From positions 1 through 32,705 of the forward strand of contig NZ_PQSS01000082.1 in the NCBI RefSeq assembly GCF_002920535.1: a stretch of 32,705 nt of DNA. Reading direction: 5' to 3'. The stretch comes from Streptomyces sp. Ru71 (GTDB lineage: Bacteria > Actinomycetota > Actinomycetes > Streptomycetales > Streptomycetaceae). The stretch's first letter is position 1. The number at the start of each line of letters is the position of its first letter. The notes under the pieces were generated by a model. The model saw only the letters and a program-made list of their open reading frames with translations, did no database searches and was not told the origin of the DNA. Position numbers and translations under genes: made by a program. Below are positions 15,900 through 21,987 of the stretch, piece by piece.

Positions 15900-16295
15900 T
15901 CAGCTCTCGTCGAACTGGCCCGCGAAGGCCGAGGCGATCCGCAGATGCGTCTCGGCCTCCTCACCACGGCCCTGGCGCTCCAGGGTGCGGCCCAGCATCA
16001 GCCGGGCGTAGTGCTCCACCGGGTCGCGCTCCACGATGGCCCGCAACTCGGCCTCGGCGCGGCGCAGTTGGGCCGAGTGGTAGTAGGCGCGGGCCAGCAG
16101 CAGCCGCGGTCCGGTCTGCTCGGGCACCTCCTCGACGAGCGGGGCGAGCACCCGCGCGGCGGCGGCGTAGTCCTTGGCGCCGAAGAACATCCGGGCACGC
16201 TCCCAGCGCTCCGCGGGTGTCCCGTGGGTGTAGTACTGCGACTCCTGCGTCTGCGGCTTCTGCGACTCCTGAGTCGCGTCGAACGTCGTCTGCAC
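15900..16295 (-). CDS. Small TPR-repeat protein
   Basis: A 131-residue protein. After a Gln/Thr-rich N terminus (FDATQESQKPQTQESQ) it has tetratricopeptide-like helices: AERWERARMFFGAKDYAAAARVLAPLVEE, PRLLLARAYYHSAQLRRAEAELRAIVERDP and HYARLMLGRTLERQGRGEEAETHLRIA, about three repeats spanning residues 38-125. Such repeats bind partner proteins; the partner is unknown. The GTG start at 16295 is chosen because AAGGAGG lies six bases upstream; an upstream in-frame ATG (16337) would put that site inside the gene. Upstream is an inverted repeat GTAGT-N10-ACTAC around an AT-rich centre (16329-16348). Confidence 0.85.
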   Translation of the reverse strand: MQTTFDATQESQKPQTQESQYYTHGTPAERWERARMFFGAKDYAAAARVLAPLVEEVPEQTGPRLLLARAYYHSAQLRRAEAELRAIVERDPVEHYARLMLGRTLERQGRGEEAETHLRIASAFAGQFDES

Positions 16296-16328
16296 GGCGA
16301 CCTCCTTCGAGGCGGACAACCGGCGCAG

Positions 16329-16348
16329 GTAGTTCAATATTCCACTAC
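16329..16348. promoter_or_regulatory. Inverted repeat GTAGT-N10-ACTAC upstream of the TPR gene
   Basis: Symmetric 5-bp arms flank the AT-rich centre tcaatattcc, 34 bp before the TPR start. The arms resemble the CTACTAT of the MarR-gene repeats at 17328-17354, but the match is loose. Confidence 0.35.
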
Positions 16349-16377
16349 TGGTCGGGGGTCTCCCCGGCCGGTGCCGA

Positions 16378-16824
16378 TCACTCGCCCGCCGCCGCCAGCT
16401 CGGCGTTCGCCCGCTCGGTCACCAGGGCCAGGACCCGGCCGGCCGCCGCCAGGTCGGCCTCGGGGATGTCCGCCCAGATCCGCGCCGAGGCCTGAGCGGT
16501 CTCGGCGGTCCCGGAGTCGTACAGCTCCCGCCCGGCGTCCGTCATTCGGACCAGTCCGGAGTCGTCGACGATGAGCAGGCCCCGGTCGGTCAGCTCGTCG
16601 AGGGTCCGGCCCGCCTCCGCGGCGGAAACCTTGACGTCGTGGGTGACGCCCTGGACGAGCCGCTCACGCGTCAGCGGCTTCTCGGCCGCGGCGACCGGAC
16701 GCAGCACCGTGGTGTCGAGAAAGGTCAGTCCGCGTCGGGACATGACCCGCTCCAGGACGGCGCGTGCCGCGTAGTGGGCCAGGCCGATGGTGCGGCTGTT
16801 GGCGAGTGGTGCGGTGGTGGTCAT
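16378..16824 (-). CDS. Small winged-helix (MarR-like) protein coupled to the upstream MarR gene
   Basis: A 148-residue protein. RSRTIGLAHYAARAVLERVMSRRG-type helices lead into a winged helix: KPLTRERLVQGVTHDVKVSAAEAGRTLDELTDRGLLIVDDSGLVRMTDAGRELYD, where the recognition helix and wing are clear (about residues 50-107). A C-terminal helix EADLAAAGRVLALVTERANAEL suits dimerisation. Its ATG overlaps the MarR stop (ATGA, 16821-16824), so the two are translationally coupled and may form a heterodimer or act on one target set. Ligand and targets are unknown. Read strictly it is a winged-helix protein of MarR type; assignment below superfamily is not possible here. Confidence 0.75.
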   Translation of the reverse strand: MTTTAPLANSRTIGLAHYAARAVLERVMSRRGLTFLDTTVLRPVAAAEKPLTRERLVQGVTHDVKVSAAEAGRTLDELTDRGLLIVDDSGLVRMTDAGRELYDSGTAETAQASARIWADIPEADLAAAGRVLALVTERANAELAAAGE

Positions 16825-17315
16825 GACTGCTCCTTGTCGGTGTCGCCGTACAGGTTCGACGGATCGAGCGGAGTGTCGAGCAGGGTGGTCAGCTCGCTGG
16901 TGAACTGCCGGGTGCGCGGGCTGCCGAGGCCGCCGAGCGGCTGCAGCAGCTGGTCGAGCAGCCGCTGGACGACCACGATCGCCCGCTCGGTCGTCTCCCG
17001 CCCCTGCTCGGTCAGTGCCAGCTGCACCGCGCGCGGGTCGCGTGGATCACGGGTGCGCTCCAGCAGCCCGGCGGACTCCAGGGAGCGGGCCAGCTTCGAC
17101 ACATACAGCGGCTCAAGGCCCGTGCGGTCGGCCAGGCGCCGCTGGCTGGGGCGTTCGCCGGTGCGCTGCATGCCGTGCAGTGACGCCACGACCGAGTACT
17201 GCGCGTGGGTCAGCCCCAGGGGGGCGACCGCGCGGTCGACGGCGACCCGCCACTTCATCGACAGGCGCCACACCAGATAGCCGGGAGTGGGCCCGCCGGT
17301 CCCTTCGCTGCTCAT
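16821..17315 (-). CDS. MarR-family transcriptional regulator
   Basis: A 164-residue protein with the full MarR layout. An N-terminal helix MKWRVAVDRAVAPLGLTHAQYSVVASLHG is followed by the winged helix: PSQRRLADRTGLEPLYVSKLARSLESAGLLERTRDPRDPRAVQLALTEQG, including the DPRDPRA wing motif typical of the family. Dimerisation helices follow (TTERAIVVVQRLLDQLL). MarR proteins usually repress themselves and divergent stress or efflux genes and release DNA on binding a phenolic ligand or on cysteine oxidation. The ATG at 17315 is chosen; earlier in-frame starts (17330, 17345) would lie inside the operator repeats. It is divergent from the pirin gene, its most likely target. Confidence 0.9.
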   Translation of the reverse strand: MSSEGTGGPTPGYLVWRLSMKWRVAVDRAVAPLGLTHAQYSVVASLHGMQRTGERPSQRRLADRTGLEPLYVSKLARSLESAGLLERTRDPRDPRAVQLALTEQGRETTERAIVVVQRLLDQLLQPLGGLGSPRTRQFTSELTTLLDTPLDPSNLYGDTDKEQS

Positions 17316-17327
17316 GCAAATAGAGTA

Positions 17328-17354
17328 CATGGCTACTATATCCATGGCTACTAT
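17328..17354. promoter_or_regulatory. Tandem operator, CATGGCTACTAT twice at 15-bp spacing
   Basis: CATGGCTACTAT occurs at 17328-17339 and 17343-17354, an AT-rich island in the MarR-pirin intergenic gap. On the minus strand each reads ATAGTAGCCATG. It starts 13 bp before the MarR start codon. Probable binding site of one or both adjacent regulators. Confidence 0.6.
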
Positions 17355-17437
17355 TTATGGCGGGCCGAGCCCGGGAGCACGGAAGTGCCCGGTCGACGGA
17401 CTGACGGGACCGGGCCGCCGGGACTACGTTGTTCCAC

Positions 17438-18403
17438 ATGAGCAATCTCGATCGCCAGGCGGTGCCCACCGTGTGCGGTGGCCGTGGCTTCGTCGTGGCG
17501 GAGCCGGTCCGCGAACTCCTCAGCCCGCGCCGCGTCCCGCTGGGCGAGTCCACCGAGGTCCGCCGGCTGCTGCCCAACCTCGGCCGGCGCATGGTTGGCG
17601 CCTGGTGCTTCGTGGACCACTACGGCCCCGACGACATCGCCGACGAGCCCGGCATGCAGGTGCCGCCGCACCCGCACATGGGCCTGCAGACGGTGAGCTG
17701 GCTGCACGAGGGCGAAGTGCTGCACCGCGACTCCACCGGCAGCCTCCAGCTGATCCGCCCCCGCGAACTGGGCCTGATGACCTCCGGCCACGCGATCAGC
17801 CACTCGGAGGAGAGCCCGCGCTCGCACGCCCGCTTCCTGCACGGCGCCCAGCTGTGGGTCGCCCTGCCCGACAGCCACCGGCACACCGACCCGCGCTTCG
17901 AGTACCACGCCGACCTGCCGGTCGTCACGGCACCCGGCCTGACGGCCACCCTGATCCTGGGCGACCTGGACGGGGCGACCTCGCCGGGGACGGCGTACAC
18001 CCCGATCGTCGGCGCCGACCTGGCCCTGACCCGCGGCACGGACGTCCGCCTGCCCCTGGAGCCGGACTTCGAGTACGCGGTCCTGTCCATGTCGGGCGAG
18101 GCCCACGTGGACGGGGTCCCGCTGCTGCCCGGCTCGATGCTCTACCTGGGCTGCGGCCGCACCGAACTCCCCCTGCGCGCCGAGTCCGACGCGGGCCTGA
18201 TGCTCCTGGGCGGCGAGCCGTTCGAGGAGGAACTGGTCATGTTCTGGAACTGGATCGGCCGCTCCCAGGAGGAGATCGAACAGGCGCGGCGGGATTGGGC
18301 GGAAGGGACCCGGTTCGGAGAGGTGAAGGGCTACGACGGCGCTCCGCTGCAGGCTCCTGCGCTGCCCGCGACGCCGCTGAAGCCGCGGGGGAGGGTCCGC
18401 TGA
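17438..18403 (+). CDS. Pirin-family protein (cupin-type, metal-binding)
   Basis: A 321-residue bicupin. The N-terminal pirin domain carries PPHPHMGLQTVSWLHEGEVL, with the two metal His residues in PHPH, and LGLMTSGHAISHSEESP, which supplies the third His and the Glu. The C-terminal cupin ends in LMLLGGEPFEEELVMFWNW, a pirin_C signature. Bacterial pirins are iron proteins linked to redox sensing, quercetinase activity or interaction with central metabolic enzymes. ATG at 17438 is preceded by no clear ribosome binding site. It is divergent from the MarR pair with the repeated operator between, so induction by oxidants or phenolics is plausible by inference. Confidence 0.92.
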   Translation: MSNLDRQAVPTVCGGRGFVVAEPVRELLSPRRVPLGESTEVRRLLPNLGRRMVGAWCFVDHYGPDDIADEPGMQVPPHPHMGLQTVSWLHEGEVLHRDSTGSLQLIRPRELGLMTSGHAISHSEESPRSHARFLHGAQLWVALPDSHRHTDPRFEYHADLPVVTAPGLTATLILGDLDGATSPGTAYTPIVGADLALTRGTDVRLPLEPDFEYAVLSMSGEAHVDGVPLLPGSMLYLGCGRTELPLRAESDAGLMLLGGEPFEEELVMFWNWIGRSQEEIEQARRDWAEGTRFGEVKGYDGAPLQAPALPATPLKPRGRVR

Positions 18404-18451
18404 CTCGGGTGAATGGCTGATCGCTCGGTGACGGCAGGGCGTTCGCTGGAC

Positions 18452-19192
18452 TCACGGTTTGTGGGTTACCCAGAGCAGTTCCGCCGGCCAGCGGTGTGCC
18501 CAGTCGGGTGGGTCGGTTTCGTTGTAGCCGTTGGGTGTTCCGAGTTCGGGCCGCGGCTCGATGAGGTCGTCGATGACGAGACCCGCGCCGAGCAGGACCT
18601 TGACCCAGTCGCCGTAGGTGAGCTGATAGCTGGTCGCGCCCTGGTCTTCGGCGATGGTGTTCAGCCCGAAGTAGTCCTTCTGCAGCGTCGTGGTCACGCG
18701 GCCGGCGGCTTCGTCGTAGCAGGCTTCGAACCATGGGCTGGCGACGTTGAACACCAGGCGCCCACCGCGGCGCAGGATGCGTGCGGCCTGCGGGACGGCC
18801 AGGTGCGGGGGCGCCCAGCTGAGCCCGCCGTAGTCGCAGAACACCAGGTCGAAGCTGTCGGCCGCGAAGGGGAGTTGTTCGGCGGCCCCTTGCACCAGCG
18901 GGTAGCGGGCAGCTCCCATCGCGCGTGCCGCTGCGGCGAGTTGAGCTTCGGACAGGTCGAGCCCGACCACGATGGCGCCCTCGGCGGCGAGCGCCCTGGA
19001 CCACTGGCCGGCGCCGCAGCCGAGTTCGAGGACGCGCTTGCCGGTGACGTCGCCCAGGGCCTGCAGGTGCGCGTCGGGGATGGCGTACATGCCCCACAGC
19101 CGGGGTGCGGCACCGATCTGCGGGTCGTGCTCGTCCTGGTAGGCGCTGCTGATCCGGTTCCAGAACCGCCGGTTGGCGGGGGTGCTGTCCAC
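18452..19192 (-). CDS. Class I SAM-dependent methyltransferase
   Basis: A 246-residue methyltransferase. Motif I is RVLELGCGAGQWSRALAAEGA and motif II is VVGLDLSEAQLAAAARA. LPFAADSFDLVFCDYGGL is motif IV and AARILRRGGRLVFNVASPW is motif V. It resembles UbiE/COQ5-like enzymes that methylate small molecules; substrate unknown. The C-terminal part (YQLTYGDWVKVLLGAGLVIDDLIEP, PAELLWVTHKP) closes the fold. The GTG start near 19192 is chosen because GGAG lies about seven bases upstream and homologous proteins begin close to TPANRRFWNRISSAY; the ATG at 19237 has no good ribosome binding site. It is convergent with pirin and divergent from the DUF3761 gene. Confidence 0.88.
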   Translation of the reverse strand: MDSTPANRRFWNRISSAYQDEHDPQIGAAPRLWGMYAIPDAHLQALGDVTGKRVLELGCGAGQWSRALAAEGAIVVGLDLSEAQLAAAARAMGAARYPLVQGAAEQLPFAADSFDLVFCDYGGLSWAPPHLAVPQAARILRRGGRLVFNVASPWFEACYDEAAGRVTTTLQKDYFGLNTIAEDQGATSYQLTYGDWVKVLLGAGLVIDDLIEPRPELGTPNGYNETDPPDWAHRWPAELLWVTHKP

Positions 19193-19308
19193 GTGCCGAC
19201 TCCAGCACTGCCTGCCGGGGACGGTCAACACATTCATCCGGTACAGCCGCTGGATGTAGATCCCTCGTCAGCGAATGCCACGGCTTGGCCAGTGAGTCAT
19301 CGCGATTA

Positions 19309-19332
19309 TGTAACGGTCGTGTGTGCGTTACA
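19309..19332. promoter_or_regulatory. Inverted repeat TGTAACG-N10-CGTTACA in the divergent gap
   Basis: Perfect 7-bp arms (19309-19315, 19326-19332) around a 10-bp spacer. It lies between the methyltransferase and DUF3761 genes, in an AT-richer stretch that also holds possible -10 boxes (gaatat, 19335-19340). Possible operator. Confidence 0.5.
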
Positions 19333-19403
19333 GGGAATATTTGTAAAGTGCTCAACTGGTCGGACCACAGACGTCCGGATGTTCCGCAGTGGGGGGTCGC
19401 CAC

Positions 19404-19907
19404 GTGAGTCAGAACCAGCCTGGTCCGCCGTGGGCCGTCCGCCCACCGGAGCCCGTCCGCATGCCTGACATCCGCCCGTTGCACAAGCGCAAGCGCGTGT
19501 GGGCCGGCGGATTCACGCTGTTCGTCATCGGTGCCACGATCGCTGGTGCGGGGTCCAGCGAGGCCAGTTCCACGGCGGTCCCCGCAGTCACCGTCACGGC
19601 GACCGCGACCCAGACGGCCGCGCCGGCTCCCACGGTCACGGTCGAGGTCACCAGAACGGCCACGCCGCATCCCACCGTGACCGTGACCCAAACGGTCAAG
19701 CCCGCGGCTACGGCGACACACCAGTCGAGTTCCGGTTCCTCCGGCAGTGGGGGCAGCAGTTCGTCGGGCGGCTCCTCCAGCTCCGGGGGCGGAACGTCCC
19801 ACCCGGCCGGGGCCACCGCCCTGTGCAACGACGGCACGTACAGCTACGCAGCACATCACCAGGGCGCCTGCTCGCACCACGGCGGTGTGGCCGTCTTCTT
19901 CAGATAG
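19404..19907 (+). CDS. DUF3761 protein, membrane-anchored with a Thr/Val and Gly/Ser stalk
   Basis: A 167-residue protein. A short cytoplasmic Pro-rich part and KRKR are followed by one transmembrane helix or uncleaved signal (VWAGGFTLFVIGATIAGAG). Then comes a 50-residue repeat of TVTVT-type dipeptides (VTVTATATQTAAPAPTVTVE) and a Ser/Gly linker. The C-terminal 30 residues are a DUF3761 domain: ALCNDGTYSYAAHHQGACSHHGGVAVFF, with two Cys residues likely paired. DUF3761 occurs in secreted proteins of actinobacteria and in some phage and mobile DNA; its function is unknown. The GTG start at 19404 follows GGGGGG at seven bases. It opens the plus-strand cluster with the TerD-like and CoiA-like genes, 126 bp ahead of the next gene. 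Confidence 0.8.
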   Translation: MSQNQPGPPWAVRPPEPVRMPDIRPLHKRKRVWAGGFTLFVIGATIAGAGSSEASSTAVPAVTVTATATQTAAPAPTVTVEVTRTATPHPTVTVTQTVKPAATATHQSSSGSSGSGGSSSSGGSSSSGGGTSHPAGATALCNDGTYSYAAHHQGACSHHGGVAVFFR

Positions 19908-19923
19908 GAGACGAGGTGCGTGG

Positions 19924-19941
19924 CACGGCCGTCCGGCCGTG
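19924..19941. terminator. Hairpin CACGGCCG-TC-CGGCCGTG after the DUF3761 gene
   Basis: An 8-bp perfect stem 16 bp past the stop codon, without a T-tract; partial termination or mRNA end protection is plausible. Confidence 0.5.
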
Positions 19942-20033
19942 AGCGGCAGCGGTTGCGCCGTCGTAGCAGGCGTGGACAGGTGCGGGTGGCCCCACGGGTG
20001 GGCCCGGATCCCAGCAAGGATGCAGAGGAAACC

Positions 20034-21905
20034 ATGGCTTTCGGGTTCCGTGTGGGTGTGCCAGGAATGAGTGTGCGGGTCTCGACTCGGGGTGTGCGCG
20101 CATCCGTGGGGCCCCGGGCCGCGCGTATCAGTGCGGGCAGCGGTGGCACGCGCATCTCCTCCGGAGTGGGTCCGCTTTACGCCTCAAGCTCGCTGGGCGG
20201 GGGGCGCCGCACCGGCACGAGCCGGCAGCGGACTGGCGCACCCTCACCGGCGCAGCTGGACCGGGCCCGCCGCCAGGCTGAGCGTGCTCAGCAGGAGGCA
20301 CAGCGCGACGCTGCCATCGCCCAACTCCAGGAACTGCGGCGGCAGACGACCAGCGTCCACCTTCAGTCCTTCACCCCGTTCACGCCGCCAGTGGTGCCGG
20401 GGCCCCCACAGCTGGGCCTGGCCTGGGCTCTGGCGGAGGCCCAGGCCCACCATCTCGCGGGGCTGGGCATCTTCGCCCGCGCCGAGCGCGCTGCTGCCAA
20501 GCAGCGGGCCTTGGCGGATGCGCCCGCCTATCTCGCTGCCGAAGAAGCCCGCCTGCACAGCGTCCACCAGCGGCTCGTTGCCGAGGCCGATCAGTGGTGG
20601 CGGCGCCTTCTCGGCAACGACGAGGAAACCGTGTGCGAGGTGGTCAACTACGCCTTCTCCGACAACCCAGCTGCAGGTTGTGCGGTGGGAGTGGACGGCT
20701 CGGTCCTGTCGGTCGTGATGCGGCAGCAGGACATCGACTCACTGCCCGACCAGATGCCCGGCCTCACGCCCGGCGGCCGCCCGACCCTCAAGAAGCTCAC
20801 CAAGAGGGACCGGACTTTGTGGTGGCTCACCTCCATGGGGTCGAATGTCGTCGCCACGCTCAAGGAGGCATTCGCCGTCGCGCCCGGGGTCAGCGCCGTC
20901 GACCTGGCCGTGCTCACCCGCCTGCCCGACACCCAGCGGCTCGGCTTCGTGGTGTACGGCCGCTGGACGCGCCAGGCCGTCGAAGCCGGGCCCTGGCGGG
21001 AGGCGAACGACGCGCTGCGGTTCCTCGACATCGGTCAGGACGTCGCCTGCGCGGTCACCACCACCGCTTCCGGGAACCTGTCCAGCACCATCAAGCCCTT
21101 GGACACCAGCCGGCTGCCCGGGCTGCAGAGCCTCCTCGACCACGCCCAGGACGATCCAGGCTCCGGCGATGCCACCCTGGCCGACCTCGACGGCGACCTC
21201 AGCGCCAATGTGCCCGACGCGCACTCCGCTCCTCCACCGGATCACTACCGCATCCGCCCCTTCGCCGAGTGGCAGAGCCAGGCGACCTCGCTGCCGCCGT
21301 CCATGGCTCCGGGCCACATGCCCACAATGCCGGGCCCCGCGCCCGCCCGGCCGAGCCACGCCCCTGCGACCGTGCTCGCACCGGGACAGAACCTGGTGCT
21401 CCCGGAGGAAGCCCGGCACGGCATGCACATCGCCTTCAGCTTCGCCGGCGCCGACGCCGACCTCACGCTGTTCCTGACCGACGCGGGCGGCCGGGTCACC
21501 TGCGATGAGGACTTCGTCTTCTACAACCAGCCCTCGGCCGCCGAGGGTGCCGCCCGCCTGCTGGGCAAGCAGGCCGAAGCCCCGTACACAGTCGAACGCG
21601 CGGAGCTTCACCCCGCCGCACTGCCCCGGCACATCGAGCGTGTCGCCATCGCCGTCAACATGGACGTCGCTTCCGGACTCACCTGCGGCGCCCTCGCCCA
21701 CGCCGCCCTGCACGTGGCCTGTGCTTCCGGAGCGGCCTGGTCCTTCCAGCCACCCACCGACCCCGGCATTCGCGCCATGGTCGTCGCCGAACTGTACCGG
21801 CACACCGCCGGCGGACAGCCGGTGTGGAAGTTGCGCGCGGTCGGTCAGGGCTGGGCGGACGGCCTGGACGGACTAGCCCGCGCACACGGTGTCGACATCG
21901 TGTAG
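20034..21905 (+). CDS. DUF4236-TerD fusion protein
   Basis: A 623-residue multidomain protein. Residues 1-50 match DUF4236: FGFRVGVPGMSVRVSTRGVR, then ASVGPRAARISAGSGGTRIS. Residues 70-110 are a charged coiled coil. Residues 165-385 form a compact unassigned domain (CEVVNYAFSDNPAAGCAVGV, WWLTSMGSNVVATLKEAFAV). A Pro-rich linker leads to a C-terminal TerD domain (449-621): GQNLVLP, LFLTDAGGRVTCDEDFVFYN, then AELYRHTAGG and RAVGQGWADGLDGLA. TerD proteins are Ca-binding beta-sandwiches of tellurite and phage/stress responses. The acidic GDGDDE-type Ca loop is absent; LLGKQAEAPYTVERAEL replaces it. GAGGAAACC precedes the ATG. It probably pairs with the CoiA-like gene 82 bp downstream. No tellurite operon genes (terABC) are visible. 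Confidence 0.82.
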   Translation: MAFGFRVGVPGMSVRVSTRGVRASVGPRAARISAGSGGTRISSGVGPLYASSSLGGGRRTGTSRQRTGAPSPAQLDRARRQAERAQQEAQRDAAIAQLQELRRQTTSVHLQSFTPFTPPVVPGPPQLGLAWALAEAQAHHLAGLGIFARAERAAAKQRALADAPAYLAAEEARLHSVHQRLVAEADQWWRRLLGNDEETVCEVVNYAFSDNPAAGCAVGVDGSVLSVVMRQQDIDSLPDQMPGLTPGGRPTLKKLTKRDRTLWWLTSMGSNVVATLKEAFAVAPGVSAVDLAVLTRLPDTQRLGFVVYGRWTRQAVEAGPWREANDALRFLDIGQDVACAVTTTASGNLSSTIKPLDTSRLPGLQSLLDHAQDDPGSGDATLADLDGDLSANVPDAHSAPPPDHYRIRPFAEWQSQATSLPPSMAPGHMPTMPGPAPARPSHAPATVLAPGQNLVLPEEARHGMHIAFSFAGADADLTLFLTDAGGRVTCDEDFVFYNQPSAAEGAARLLGKQAEAPYTVERAELHPAALPRHIERVAIAVNMDVASGLTCGALAHAALHVACASGAAWSFQPPTDPGIRAMVVAELYRHTAGGQPVWKLRAVGQGWADGLDGLARAHGVDIV

Positions 21906-21987
21906 CGCTGCGCGGCATCCCCCCGACGTAAGCCACTGAGCGACACCATCCCGGCCACCCTGCCCTGCCCGAAAGCGACCCACCCCG

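Noticed and set aside
19510..19720. Repetitive sequence that could suggest a CRISPR or VNTR
   Set aside because: The repeats encode TVTVT-type low-complexity stalk residues with variable spacing; no identical spacers or repeat units.
20034..21905. Tellurite-resistance operon
   Set aside because: Only a TerD domain is present; no TerC, TerB or TerZ genes lie nearby.
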